This document shows, piece after piece, positions 45,922-54,912 of a stretch of DNA of 64,000 bases. Both the position numbers and the translations under genes were made by a program. The stretch's first letter is position 1. Every line of letters begins with the position of its first letter. The notes beneath the pieces were generated by a model. It ran no database searches and was not told the DNA's origin. It saw only the letters and a list, made by a program, of their open reading frames with translations. Origin of the DNA: Methanococcoides sp. LMO-2 (GTDB lineage Archaea > Halobacteriota > Methanosarcinia > Methanosarcinales > Methanosarcinaceae); contig NZ_JBCAUS010000006.1 in NCBI RefSeq assembly GCF_038432375.1, positions 248,001-312,000 of the forward strand. The letters are read 5' to 3'.

Positions 45922-47244
45922 AGTGTTAAGATATCTTTCAACTTCCCAGTCGTGAACCTGGATGCGATATGCATCCCAGTCGGCTCTTGCAAGCCTGAGG
46001 ATGTTCTCGTGGACGTGCTCACCAAGAGCCTCACGAAGCAGATCGTTCTCAGCAAGATAATTTGCAGAATCCTTCAGAGTTGGCGGAAGTGTCTCAATAC
46101 CAAGATCGCTAAGACCTTTATCGGAAAGCTCGAAGATGTTCTCTTCCCTGTTCTCTCCCGGATCGATCTTGTTCCTGATACCGTCAAGACCTGCTGCAAG
46201 GATTGCAGCGAAGGTTATGTATGGATTACATGATGGGTCAGGGCTTCTGAGCTCCACACGAGTTCCCTTGCCTCTTGCAGCAGGGATACGGATAAGTGAG
46301 CTTCTGTTGGCACCGGACCATGCAATGTATACCGGAGCCTCATAGCCTGGTACAAGGCGTTTGTATGAATTTACAAGTGGGTTGCAGATAGCTGTGATAG
46401 CCTTAACGTGTTTGAGCAAGCCGCCAATGAAATAGCGTGCTTCATCACTGATCTGCATATCACCTTCAGGATCGTAGAACGCATTCTCCCCGTTCTTTGA
46501 AAGGGAAATGTTCACGTGCATACCGGAACCGTTCTCACCAAAGATAGGCTTTGGCATGAAGGTTGCATGTAATCCATTGAGCTTTGCAATAGTACGTGTA
46601 ACATACTTGAAGGTCATTACATCGTCAGCAGTGGAAAGTGCACCGCCATACTTGAAATCGATCTCATGCTGACCGAAAGCAACCTCGTGGTGAGATGCCT
46701 CGATATCAAATCCAAGATCCAGAAGTGTCAGTACGATATCACGGCGTACATCCTCTGCAAGATCAGCAGGTGCAAACTCAAAGTACCTGCCGAAATCATG
46801 AGGTATTGTTGTTGCTTTGCCATTCTCCTTTTCAAACAGGAAGAATTCAAGCTCAGGACCTACGTTAAGTGTAAAGCCCATATCCTCAGCTTCCTTCATA
46901 ACTTTCTTGAGGACATATCTGGGGTCTCCTGCAAAGGGAGTTCCATCGGGCAGATGGACATCACACACCATCCTTGCAACAACGCCTTTTGCCTGGTTCC
47001 ATGGAAGTATCGCAAATGAGGAGACATCCGGTTTCAGGACCATATCCGATTCATTGATACGGACAAAACCTTCAACAGAAGAACCATCAAAGGATATTCC
47101 CGAAACAAGAGCTTTTTCTACCTGTGTAACGGGGATCTCAACATCTTTCACGACACCCTGAATGTCCGTGAACTGCAACCTGATAAACTTAACATTGTTT
47201 GCCTCAATGGCCTTGAGTACATCTTCTTTGGTATTGATATTCAT
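45916..47244 (-). CDS. glnA: Glutamine synthetase type I
   Basis: Product of 442 residues, GSI-alpha size. ATG at 47244 begins MNINTKEDVLKAIE; a GTG four codons upstream is less likely. Motifs: FTDIQGVVKDVEIP, VGPELEFFLFEK (metal Glu), GENGSGMHVNISL, NRSSLIRIPAARGKGTRVEL, and PSCNPYITFAAIL. It makes glutamine from glutamate and ammonia with ATP. A TATA box gives a leader of about 26 nt. I searched for the GGAA-N6-TTCC operator of the NrpR repressor in the upstream region and did not find it. Confidence 0.97.
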   Translation of the reverse strand: MNINTKEDVLKAIEANNVKFIRLQFTDIQGVVKDVEIPVTQVEKALVSGISFDGSSVEGFVRINESDMVLKPDVSSFAILPWNQAKGVVARMVCDVHLPDGTPFAGDPRYVLKKVMKEAEDMGFTLNVGPELEFFLFEKENGKATTIPHDFGRYFEFAPADLAEDVRRDIVLTLLDLGFDIEASHHEVAFGQHEIDFKYGGALSTADDVMTFKYVTRTIAKLNGLHATFMPKPIFGENGSGMHVNISLSKNGENAFYDPEGDMQISDEARYFIGGLLKHVKAITAICNPLVNSYKRLVPGYEAPVYIAWSGANRSSLIRIPAARGKGTRVELRSPDPSCNPYITFAAILAAGLDGIRNKIDPGENREENIFELSDKGLSDLGIETLPPTLKDSANYLAENDLLREALGEHVHENILRLARADWDAYRIQVHDWEVERYLNTI

Positions 47245-47256
47245 TGCATCGCCCAC

Positions 47257-47595
47257 ATCAATAGATCGATTTGCGCTTAATTGCTTTACAAATATATGAT
47301 TTTATGGTTTAAAACCTACCTTTAATATATCATGTTTTTGGTAGATCGATGATAAAGTTATTTACAAAAGTGTGTTTAAAATTTTTGGCCAGCACTGTGC
47401 AAAAGAATAAGGAAAAGGAAGGAAACTGCAGATCCCTTTTGAGGGGATATTTGTTGAAATCCAAATTAATTTTGACGGACGGAATCTTTCAGTTTCCCTT
47501 ATCAGAAGCCAATCATTAATTGGCAGGAATAGGATATATAGTCACTGGTAAACCCCGGCGACCCTCACACATCCCTGACCTGCTTAATGGTCATT
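47257..47595. other. Upstream region of glnA, downstream of npdG
   Basis: About 340 bp, A+T-rich, without a gene. It holds the glnA promoter and, nearer 47596, the presumed end of the npdG transcript. A GGAA-N9-TTCC pair (GGAATCTTTCAGTTTCC, around 47481-47497) is the only repeat-like element I noticed and has the wrong spacing for NrpR. Confidence 0.4.
47291..47300 (-). promoter_or_regulatory. TATA box for glnA
   Basis: Minus strand ATCATATATT, about 51 nt before the ATG. Confidence 0.5.
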
Positions 47596-48324
47596 TTAAA
47601 CAAAGCGAATTCCTACATCATGCATCTTGTTGCGTATGGCAATGTTGATCACCAGAGGGGTCAGTGACTCTACCATTCCGGAGGTCTCGATTGGACCAAT
47701 GTCAAGAGGACGCATGCTAGGAATATCCCTTACAAGATCAAAGACTATGTTCTTGGAATGCATGCAGTTTCCACAGACAGCGATATCATAGTCAAGATCG
47801 ATATCAAGGTCTGCAAGCTTCTTTGCAGGAACATTGTGGAAAGCAGACACAAGTTCAATGCCTTCCGGAAGCAGACTCGCCATCTCCTCGGCTGCACTAC
47901 CTGCTTCAGGAGTTGTGTAACAGAAATAATCGGCATTGTACTCAGAATCCTTGGCATCAATTGTCACAGGAGAATTGTTGGAACCTTCCTGTTTGATATA
48001 GCAGCGGTCCTTCTCCATAGGAACTACCACAGATACCACGATCTGGTCCTTTAATACCGGTGTAATAAGTTCAACAACTGATGGAACCTGTGCATAGCGT
48101 ATTGCAACTATAATGACATCTGCAACTTCTGCTGCAGCCTTGTTGTCCATGCCCTCAATAGTGGCATCAATGCCCCTATCCTGCAGGACCTTAGTATATT
48201 CGGCTGCTACTTCCATGGCCTTTTCCGCACTTCTGGAGCCTACTACCACATCATGTTTCTGAGCCCAGCGAAGAGCAAATCCTTTACCAATATTACCAGT
48301 TCCACCAAGTATTGCGATCTTCAT
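47596..48324 (-). CDS. npdG: F420H2:NADP+ oxidoreductase
   Basis: Product of 242 residues. N-terminal Rossmann motif MKIAILGGTGNIGKGFALRW, VVGSRSAEKA for NADP phosphate binding, VSAFHNVPAKKLADL, and CGNCMHSK are characteristic of the archaeal enzyme. It transfers hydride between reduced F420 and NADP, supplying NADPH for biosynthesis. It lies directly downstream of glutamate dehydrogenase, which consumes NADPH, though a strong terminator separates them. GGGATT precedes the ATG. Confidence 0.95.
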   Translation of the reverse strand: MKIAILGGTGNIGKGFALRWAQKHDVVVGSRSAEKAMEVAAEYTKVLQDRGIDATIEGMDNKAAAEVADVIIVAIRYAQVPSVVELITPVLKDQIVVSVVVPMEKDRCYIKQEGSNNSPVTIDAKDSEYNADYFCYTTPEAGSAAEEMASLLPEGIELVSAFHNVPAKKLADLDIDLDYDIAVCGNCMHSKNIVFDLVRDIPSMRPLDIGPIETSGMVESLTPLVINIAIRNKMHDVGIRFV

Positions 48325-48386
48325 AACAATCCCACTAATCGTCCAGGTTAGTTATATCTGTTTTGTTAAGTAAAAAAGCGGTATGG

Positions 48387-48418
48387 GCAAAAAAGAGAGA
48401 GGGATAGGACCTCTCTCT
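48387..48418 (-). terminator. Strong hairpin terminator of gdhA
   Basis: Perfect 9-bp stem AGAGAGAGG/CCTCTCTCT (48394-48402 and 48410-48418) with a 7-nt loop, followed on the minus strand by TTTTTTGCCC. Confidence 0.7.
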
Positions 48419-48457
48419 TCAAGACCCAAGAGGTATTTTTGAATTCTTAAGCGATAC

Positions 48458-49705
48458 TTAGAGCCATCCGCGGTCTGCCATTGCTTCAACAACACGGTTG
48501 ATAGCGACGACGTATGCAGCGGTTCTCATTTCGATGTTGTATTCCTTGGATGCCTCGAGGACAGCATGGTATGCGTTTGTCATCTTAGCGTCAAGTCTGT
48601 TGTGGACACGCTCTTCGCTCCAGCGGTACATGTAGAAGTTCTGGACCATTTCGAAGTAGGACACAGTAACTCCGCCACCGTTACAGAGGAAGTCAGGGAT
48701 CATGTGTACACCATTCTTGAAGAGGATCTCATCAGCTTCAGGTGTTGTTGGACCGTTTGCAAGTTCTGCGACGATCTTTGCCTTGATCTTGTCTGCGTTC
48801 TCGTGTGTGATGACGTGCTCAAGAGCTGCAGGGATAAGTACATCGACATCGAGCTCAAGGAGGTCTTCGTTGGAGATTGATTCTGTTCCTGCGAGGCCTA
48901 CAACTGAACCGGTTTCCATCTTGTGGTCCTGTGCTGCCTGTGCACTGAGACCATTCATGTTCACGACACCGCCCCTGCTGTCACTGACAGCAACGACCTT
49001 GCATCCGAAGAGCTCTTCACAGAGTACACCAGCGAAGTAACCTGCGTTACCATATCCCTGGATTGCTACTGTTGCGTCCTTGAGTTCAAGACCGATCTCT
49101 GCTGCTGCTTCACGGACAGCGTAGAGACCACCACGAGCTGTTGCGTCGCCACGACCGAGTGAACCACCAATGCTGAGTGGCTTACCGGTGATGACACCAG
49201 CCTGGTTCTTACCGGAGAACTTGGAGAACTCATCCATCATCCATGCCATCATCTGCGGGTTGGTGTAAACATCAGGTGCAGGTACATCCTTGTCAGGACC
49301 TACGATCATTGAGATGCTTGAAATGAACTTCCTTGAAAGACGCTCGAGCTCACCCTGGGACATTTCCTTAGGGTTGCAGATAACTCCACCCTTACCTCCA
49401 CCGAGAGGGATGTCCATTACTGCGCATTTCCAGGTCATCCATGCTGCAAGTGCCTTGACTGTGTCAACGGTCTCTTCTGGGTGGAAGCGGATACCACCTT
49501 TGGTTGGACCCTTTGCATCATTGTACTGTACCCTGAATCCCTGGAAGACCTTGATGCTTCCATCGTCCATGCGGATAGGAAGGGATACGTGCATCTCCCT
49601 CATTGGGTTCCTGAGGATCTCGTGGATACCTTCGTCGAGCTCCATGATGTCTGCGCACTTCTTTAACTGCTTTCTTGCATTTTCAAATGGGTTCTGTTCT
49701 GCCAT
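48458..49705 (-). CDS. gdhA: Glutamate dehydrogenase
   Basis: Product of 415 residues, the hexameric archaeal class. [19 protein letters not shown] with the substrate Lys, [15 protein letters not shown] with the catalytic Lys, [16 protein letters not shown], and the Rossmann motif [14 protein letters not shown]. It interconverts glutamate with 2-oxoglutarate plus ammonia. GAGGTAAATC precedes the ATG. Grouped with glnA and npdG, it probably assimilates ammonia with NADPH. Confidence 0.97.
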   Translation of the reverse strand: MAEQNPFENARKQLKKCADIMELDEGIHEILRNPMREMHVSLPIRMDDGSIKVFQGFRVQYNDAKGPTKGGIRFHPEETVDTVKALAAWMTWKCAVMDIPLGGGKGGVICNPKEMSQGELERLSRKFISSISMIVGPDKDVPAPDVYTNPQMMAWMMDEFSKFSGKNQAGVITGKPLSIGGSLGRGDATARGGLYAVREAAAEIGLELKDATVAIQGYGNAGYFAGVLCEELFGCKVVAVSDSRGGVVNMNGLSAQAAQDHKMETGSVVGLAGTESISNEDLLELDVDVLIPAALEHVITHENADKIKAKIVAELANGPTTPEADEILFKNGVHMIPDFLCNGGGVTVSYFEMVQNFYMYRWSEERVHNRLDAKMTNAYHAVLEASKEYNIEMRTAAYVVAINRVVEAMADRGWL

Positions 49706-49763
49706 GTGATTTACCTCGCATCTAATTTTAGATAATAATGTTATTTTTTAAAAAGACCATGGA

Positions 49764-49773
49764 AAATATATAG
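49764..49773 (-). promoter_or_regulatory. TATA box for gdhA
   Basis: Minus strand CTATATATTT, about 63 nt before the ATG, predicting a leader near 38 nt. Confidence 0.5.
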
Positions 49774-50087
49774 CCTTTTTTGTTAACAATTTTTTTCGAT
49801 CACCCCATTGGAAATCTAGAGCATAGTATATCCAATGCGACGACTAGGCTAGCTATTACCGATGACTAGTATATAATAGTTACGCTATTGAGAAATATAA
49901 AGAATCTGTCGACAGAGAGCAAAACAAGGCCATAGCCCCCGATATTAGAGAACATAATAACTTTTCCGTAGAAATATTTGTACACAACAATTATATTCCA
50001 GAGTTTCGGCCTGATCATCAGGTCCATGGAAGATAAGGAACACTGACAATAAGATCAAATCTTAAATTAGCACTGCAATACGACATC

Positions 50088-50096
50088 TTTATATTA
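50088..50096 (+). promoter_or_regulatory. TATA box upstream of the candidate RNA and DUF167 gene
   Basis: TTTATATTA in the context ATCTTTATATTAC, identical over 13 bases to the promoter of the aspartate kinase gene. Confidence 0.5.
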
Positions 50097-50114
50097 CCAT
50101 AACTTGTAGTAGCT

Positions 50115-50335
50115 CATGGCGCATTGTAAGGTCCTTGCATGAGAACATGGCAGAGCCTTTCAGTGAATGTACAGACAACCTCAATGCGGCACATACGATA
50201 ATGCGACATACGCCTGACACGAGGGAAACCGGAAGGGACAGCGGGGATCCCATTAGGATGATCTTTCGGAGTTAGTGGGCCGGGCTACAGCATTATCGAC
50301 ATCTTCTAGGATCACATCATACCAGGACCACAGAC
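50115..50335 (+). ncRNA. Candidate structured RNA or long structured leader
   Basis: About 220 bases, distinctly richer in G+C than the flanking DNA, begin about 25 nt after a good TATA box and contain no coding frame of note. Stem CTCATG/CATGAG closes the first 30 bases. A later segment (about 50222-50250) has CCGGAAGG and a GGGA/TCCC pairing possibility; two ACATACG direct repeats lie between. It does not carry the conserved core of SRP RNA (AGCAGC loop) or RNase P RNA (GAGGAAAGTCC). It could be a separate non-coding RNA or the leader of the DUF167 gene. Confidence 0.35.
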
Positions 50336-50647
50336 ATGTCTTTTGAAAATGCACTGAAGGAAAAAGGCGATAGCATTACCATTGACCTGGAAGTGACACC
50401 CGGCACAAAGAAAGCTATTTTTCCCGGAGGTTACAACCAGTGGCGACAGCGTATTGAGATCAGGCTTACATCTGCTGCACAGAAGGGCAAGGCCAACGAT
50501 GAGCTCATCACCACACTGGCAGACTTCTTTGGAACGAGTACATCCGGTGTTACTATAAAGGCAGGGTCAAGAAGCACAAAAAAGACAGTTGAGATTAACG
50601 ACCTGAAGTATGATGAAGCTGTGAGGATGCTTGGAGACCTCATTTGA
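50336..50647 (+). CDS. DUF167 (YggU) family protein
   Basis: Product of 103 residues. The core motif RLTSAAQKGKANDELITTLA near residue 45 and VTIKAGSRSTKKTVEI near residue 75 define the family, known from structures of small alpha/beta proteins with no established function. Ribosome binding is weak (AGGA nine bases before the ATG). It follows a 220-base G+C-rich transcribed-looking stretch. Confidence 0.9.
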   Translation: MSFENALKEKGDSITIDLEVTPGTKKAIFPGGYNQWRQRIEIRLTSAAQKGKANDELITTLADFFGTSTSGVTIKAGSRSTKKTVEINDLKYDEAVRMLGDLI

Positions 50648-50719
50648 ATATCGGACAGATTGCTTGTCGATAAAAAGAAAGCATTACTGATATATACAAT
50701 GGTTCGTATATAAAAACGC

Positions 50720-51343
50720 ATGTCGATAACACAGGTCCTTACTAACCCAAACGCCTTCTTTGCGGAGAAGACAAGAACAGAAGTTGAAATGAAAACTCCG
50801 ATCCTTATCATCCTTGTCATAGCAGTGCTCGGCGCTATCAACGCTGTAATAATGACGCAGAAGATAATGGAGATCCTGCCCCCTGAAGCATCAGCCTTTG
50901 CGGGAATTGGCGCAATTGCAGGAGGAATCGGGGCATTCATCGCTTCGATCATCATGTGGGTGATCTATTCAGGAGTTTTCTACGCCATCTCATCGATCCT
51001 TGGGGGAGAAGGAACGTTCAAGCGTGTGCTCGAAGTTGTTGCTTACGGATTCATACCTTCCATCGCAAGCGGGATCATAGCAATTATCGTAATGGCAACA
51101 TCATTCTCAGTGGAGAACTTAGACTTGCAGAACCCGGAACTTCTGCAACAGGCGATCATCAACGACCCAACAATGAGAATGTCAATGATCGTGGGAATAC
51201 TTTTCACACTATGGAGTGCTAACATCTGGATATTCGGACTTGTCCATGCAAGGAAACTGACTGTGAAGAACGCAGCCATATCCGTACTGGTACCTGTAGG
51301 ACTCTATATATTATACACTGCAAGACATTTCATAGGTGCATAA
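50720..51343 (+). CDS. Yip1-family membrane protein
   Basis: Product of 207 residues. N-terminal MSITQVLTNPNAFFAEKTR is typical of archaeal Yip1-domain proteins, followed by five hydrophobic helices. TATA box GATATATAC at 50689-50697, centred 27 nt before the ATG, and absence of a ribosome binding site suggest a leaderless transcript. The gene precedes an envelope ABC transporter module and may be its first gene. Molecular role unknown. Confidence 0.85.
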   Translation: MSITQVLTNPNAFFAEKTRTEVEMKTPILIILVIAVLGAINAVIMTQKIMEILPPEASAFAGIGAIAGGIGAFIASIIMWVIYSGVFYAISSILGGEGTFKRVLEVVAYGFIPSIASGIIAIIVMATSFSVENLDLQNPELLQQAIINDPTMRMSMIVGILFTLWSANIWIFGLVHARKLTVKNAAISVLVPVGLYILYTARHFIGA

Positions 51344-51344
51344 A

Positions 51345-52676
51345 GTGACAATAAAGGCCATTATAAGCATAGCATTGGTACTGCTTCTGGCGATGATAGC
51401 ACCGGCGGCAGCTGATACTGATATCAGGCCTACTGTTGTCGTAGACTACTCCATGGAACCCGCAGTCCTAATGCCGGGAGACACCGGCACCATCACCATA
51501 TCAATAGAGAACATGGCAAATGGTGAAATATACGTTCAGGAGGATGACAAGACGTTCGACATGAACGCCTACATTGCCAGTATCGCTCTAGGCGGTAACG
51601 ATGATATCGAGATCCTCAACAAGGAGCACACGGACATCGGTCTGCTGGGACCCCGGGATACCATCAAGCTTGCGTTCAACATACGTGCAAAGGAGACAGC
51701 AGAGAATGGCGTCCACTTCCTGACCATGGAACTTGTGGGCGGCAGTGACATGAACGATCTTAACTACAACATACCGGTCAAGATCGATGACAGGAACCTG
51801 AAGCTTATAATGGCAACCATGCCAACGACTGTAATGAACGAGATCTCTACCATAGAGATCGATATCATCAACACCCGACCGAATGAGGTCACCAATGTCA
51901 TCATCAAACCCGAAGGAGAGAACGTATCATTCAATCCTGCAGAAGTTTTTGTTGGAAACATCCCTTCAGGGGACAAGTCCACAGTTGAGATCACACTCAA
52001 CACCATGGCCTCTCCGGGCGGAATGAAGAACATATCATTCATAGCATCATTTTTCAATGGTGATAACTTCCACACTTCCGGAAATGAGAATCTGGAGATC
52101 AATGTGGTAGACCAGCCATCCCTTATCTTCACAAGCCTTGAAGTAACAAAGATCGGGAACACCTACTCCATCATCGGGGACATCAACAATTTCGGCACAA
52201 CCGACGCAAAGAACGTGCTTGTGTCCGTTGACGGATCAGAAGACATCAAACCCGTGCAGCCTTATGCAAACTACTTCGTAGGCACACTGGAAGCCGATGA
52301 TTTCAGCAGTTTCGAACTGTCTGCACGTGTCCTGTCCTCCGAGGTCAGTCAGATACCTATCCTTATAGAGTTCCGTGACACTGACAATGTATATTCATCA
52401 GTGACCGGTTACATTGACCTTGAAAGTGCGTCATTCGCACCTGGTGAGCACAATGATACGCCAGTATGGATGTGGGGCATCATTGGAGTGATCACCATAG
52501 CCATTGCCGGAGTTATAGTCTATAGCTGGAAGAAGAGAAAAACAGCAGAGACTGAAGAAAATGATGACCCGGAAGATGACGATCTCGACGAAGATGATCT
52601 TGATGACGAATACTTCGACGATGAAGAAGGAACTGAAGAGTTCGATGACACCGAGACCGATGAAGACAAAGACTGA
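51345..52676 (+). CDS. COG1361-type S-layer-like exported protein with C-terminal anchor
   Basis: Product of 443 residues. GTG at 51345 has AGGTG six bases upstream, while an in-frame GTG at 51336 would overlap that site. Signal peptide (1-24, ending APAAA), three or more Ig-like/NEW3-type beta domains, one transmembrane helix (about 365-385), then a cytoplasmic tail of over 45 residues that is almost wholly Asp and Glu. In Euryarchaeota such proteins often sit next to MacB-like transporters and may take the place of the MacA adaptor. The acidic tail could contact the ATPase. Confidence 0.85.
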   Translation: MTIKAIISIALVLLLAMIAPAAADTDIRPTVVVDYSMEPAVLMPGDTGTITISIENMANGEIYVQEDDKTFDMNAYIASIALGGNDDIEILNKEHTDIGLLGPRDTIKLAFNIRAKETAENGVHFLTMELVGGSDMNDLNYNIPVKIDDRNLKLIMATMPTTVMNEISTIEIDIINTRPNEVTNVIIKPEGENVSFNPAEVFVGNIPSGDKSTVEITLNTMASPGGMKNISFIASFFNGDNFHTSGNENLEINVVDQPSLIFTSLEVTKIGNTYSIIGDINNFGTTDAKNVLVSVDGSEDIKPVQPYANYFVGTLEADDFSSFELSARVLSSEVSQIPILIEFRDTDNVYSSVTGYIDLESASFAPGEHNDTPVWMWGIIGVITIAIAGVIVYSWKKRKTAETEENDDPEDDDLDEDDLDDEYFDDEEGTEEFDDTETDEDKD

Positions 52677-52686
52677 TGGAGAACAT

Positions 52687-53373
52687 ATGTCCGATCCGAT
52701 AGTCCGGTTGCAGAAAGTGAAGAAGAACTATATCCTCGGTACAAACGAGGTACACGCCCTCAACGGAGTCAGCGTATCCATTGAAAGAGGAGATTTCGTC
52801 ACAATTATGGGTGCATCGGGTTCCGGAAAATCCACACTTCTCAACATGGTAGGCTGTCTTGACAAACCATCATCCGGCAAAGTGAAGATCAATGGAACGG
52901 ATGTGACAAAGGTCGACGATGACAGGCTTACAACCATCCGCAGGGACAACATCGGATTCATCTTTCAGCAGTTCAACCTGATACACACCCTTACAGCACT
53001 CGAGAATGTTGAGATCCCGATGATATTCAGCCGGATATCTCCGGAAAAACGTAAAAGGAGAGCAATGTGGGCACTGAAACAGGCACAGCTTGATGCTGAA
53101 TATGCATCCCACCGGCCCAACGAACTTTCAGGCGGGCAGCAGCAGAGGGTTGCTATAGCCCGTGCCCTTGCGAACAGGCCACCCATACTTCTTGCTGATG
53201 AGCCTACCGGAAACCTTGATTCAAAGACCGGGAAAAGCATTATGGAACTACTTGTCAGGCTAAATGATGCGGGCACGACCCTGATCGTTGTCACCCATGA
53301 CCAGAAACTTACCGAATATTCCAACAGGACCATCGTGCTGATGGACGGGGAGGTCTCTGATGATATCTATTGA
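52687..53373 (+). CDS. ABC transporter ATP-binding protein, LolD/MacB type
   Basis: Product of 228 residues starting MSDPIVRLQKVKKNYILG with GGAG upstream; the much longer upstream frame overlaps the acidic tail of the previous gene and is rejected. Walker A GASGSGKST, Q-loop IFQQFNL, signature LSGGQQQRVAIARAL, Walker B ILLADEPTGNLD and the switch His in VVTHD. It overlaps the permease gene by 14 bp. Confidence 0.96.
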   Translation: MSDPIVRLQKVKKNYILGTNEVHALNGVSVSIERGDFVTIMGASGSGKSTLLNMVGCLDKPSSGKVKINGTDVTKVDDDRLTTIRRDNIGFIFQQFNLIHTLTALENVEIPMIFSRISPEKRKRRAMWALKQAQLDAEYASHRPNELSGGQQQRVAIARALANRPPILLADEPTGNLDSKTGKSIMELLVRLNDAGTTLIVVTHDQKLTEYSNRTIVLMDGEVSDDIY

Positions 53374-54523
53374 AGATATCCGGAACAACATGTACCTGCA
53401 GCTTGCAAGGAGAAACCTCAGCCGACAGACATTCAGGACGGTCCTTGCAGCCATCGGCATAATCATCGGCGTCATTGCCATCTCATCCATGGGAATCCTG
53501 GGGAACAGCCTGAAGATGTCTGTCACCGATTCGTTCGGGGACATTGGCGACAAGCTTCTCATATACCCTGCACCCGGAGAGGACGGAGTAACTGAAAAGC
53601 AGATATCCCAGATGAAGAAGGTGGACGGGATCGATGCCATAATTCCCGCCTATTCCACAGGAGACCGGGTCGAATATAAGAACAGCTATACCTTCGGGTC
53701 CATCTATAGTATTGACCGGGAAGACCTGGGAAAGCTCGTAGAAGTGGAGGATGGACAGTTCTTTAAATCCGGATCTACCGATTGTGTGGTCGGGTCCGCA
53801 ATTGCCAGTAACCTTGAACTGAAGCTCGGAAGCAAGATCGAGATCGGAGATTCCAGGCTCAGGGTCGTAGGGATCCTGAAAGAGCGTGGAATGGGATTCG
53901 ATATCAATGCGGACACAGGGATCTTCACATCGGCCCAGATGTATGAAAAAATGTACCCGGGTGAAGGAGAGGAATATGATTTCGTCGTAGTCCGGGCAGA
54001 GGAACTTGAGAAAGTGAATGATATACAGGAAGATATTGAGAAACAGTTGAACCGCAAAGAAGAAGTTATCACAGTTTTTGCAACCAATATCATCCTCGAA
54101 AGCATCAATGAGGCATTCAAATCAATCTCCCTGTTTCTGATGGGGATCGGTTCGATATCCCTGCTTGTAGCGGGTGTCAGCATATTGAACGTCATGCTGA
54201 TGTCCACGATGGAACGCACCAGAGAGATCGGCGTGATGAAAGCCGTTGGAGCTTCACGAAAGGATGTGCTTACAATGTTCCTTCTGGAAGCCCTGTTGCT
54301 TGGAGTTGCAGCAAGCCTTATCGGTGGCCTGTTCACCATCGGTGCAGGTTACCTCATACTCGCGCTTGTGGTGAAGAACACATCATACCTGTTCTCACTT
54401 TCAACGATGTTCTATATATTTGAAGGCATACTGTTCGGAGTTGCAACAAGCCTTATTGGTGGCATGTATCCGGCCTGGAAGGCATCGAACATGAGACCTC
54501 TGGATGCATTGCGTTATGAGTAA
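53360..54523 (+). CDS. ABC transporter permease, MacB/LolC type
   Basis: Product of 387 residues. GGGGAGGT lies five bases before the ATG. One N-terminal helix (IGIIIGVIAISSMG), a large extracytoplasmic MacB core domain (about 50-260), then three C-terminal helices with NVMLMSTMERTREIGVMKAV, the FtsX-family signature that contacts the ATPase. Family members are mechanotransmitters moving lipoproteins, peptides or drugs; the substrate here is unknown. Confidence 0.95.
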   Translation: MISIEDIRNNMYLQLARRNLSRQTFRTVLAAIGIIIGVIAISSMGILGNSLKMSVTDSFGDIGDKLLIYPAPGEDGVTEKQISQMKKVDGIDAIIPAYSTGDRVEYKNSYTFGSIYSIDREDLGKLVEVEDGQFFKSGSTDCVVGSAIASNLELKLGSKIEIGDSRLRVVGILKERGMGFDINADTGIFTSAQMYEKMYPGEGEEYDFVVVRAEELEKVNDIQEDIEKQLNRKEEVITVFATNIILESINEAFKSISLFLMGIGSISLLVAGVSILNVMLMSTMERTREIGVMKAVGASRKDVLTMFLLEALLLGVAASLIGGLFTIGAGYLILALVVKNTSYLFSLSTMFYIFEGILFGVATSLIGGMYPAWKASNMRPLDALRYE

Positions 54524-54596
54524 GAACGTGGGAATGAAAAATTCGTTATACAAAAATAGAGAAAAAGAGAATTTTGCTAAAATGAAGAAAAGGTGG

Positions 54597-54908
54597 TCAT
54601 TCCTCGGAAAGTCCACCCATGTCTTCGAACTCAAGTCCTTCAAGTTCTTCTTTTAATTTATCAAGATCTTCCTGTGATATCGAAGAGATGTTTTCAGTTT
54701 CTGTAGACCCATCTTCCTCATCCGGAACGGTTTCTGCAGATTCAGCTACAGCGTCATCCACATCTTCAACCACGTCATCTGATACATCTGTCGTGTCCTC
54801 GATCACGACATCGCCTATTTCATCCTCAGGGGCATCGGTATTCTGGGCACAGCCACTGACCAGCAACATTGCAGCTACGATCAGGATCGCAATTATCATT
54901 CGTTTCAT
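54597..54908 (-). CDS. Small acidic lipoprotein
   Basis: Product of 103 residues. Signal peptide with lipobox LLVSGC (Cys at about 20) and then an almost entirely acidic, Asp/Glu/Val-rich sequence with a C-terminal amphipathic helix (SQEDLDKLKEELEGL). No domain recognised. It lies four bases downstream of the coiled-coil protein gene on the same strand and faces the ABC transporter genes. Confidence 0.75.
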   Translation of the reverse strand: MKRMIIAILIVAAMLLVSGCAQNTDAPEDEIGDVVIEDTTDVSDDVVEDVDDAVAESAETVPDEEDGSTETENISSISQEDLDKLKEELEGLEFEDMGGLSEE

Positions 54909-54912
54909 AGTA

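Larger units (their letters stand above)
49706..50114. other. Intergenic region with gdhA promoter and a small inverted repeat
   Basis: About 400 A+T-rich bases without a gene. Contains the gdhA promoter at its left end, and a 13-bp inverted repeat CCTGATCATCAGG at 50010-50022 about 75 bp before the TATA box of the candidate RNA. The repeat could be an operator. Confidence 0.4.

Noticed and set aside
47257-47595. NrpR nitrogen-repressor operator before glnA
   Set aside because: Only a GGAA-N9-TTCC pair exists; the known spacing is six.
50115-50335. SRP RNA or RNase P RNA
   Set aside because: CCGGAAGG recalls the SRP helix 8 tetraloop, but the AGCAGC symmetric loop is missing, and no GAGGAAAGTCC-type RNase P core is present.
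52561-52686. Longer N terminus of the ABC ATPase
   Set aside because: It is the out-of-frame reading of the previous gene's acidic tail, rich in Met/Lys/Thr, and lacks family conservation; the ATG at 52687 has a ribosome binding site.
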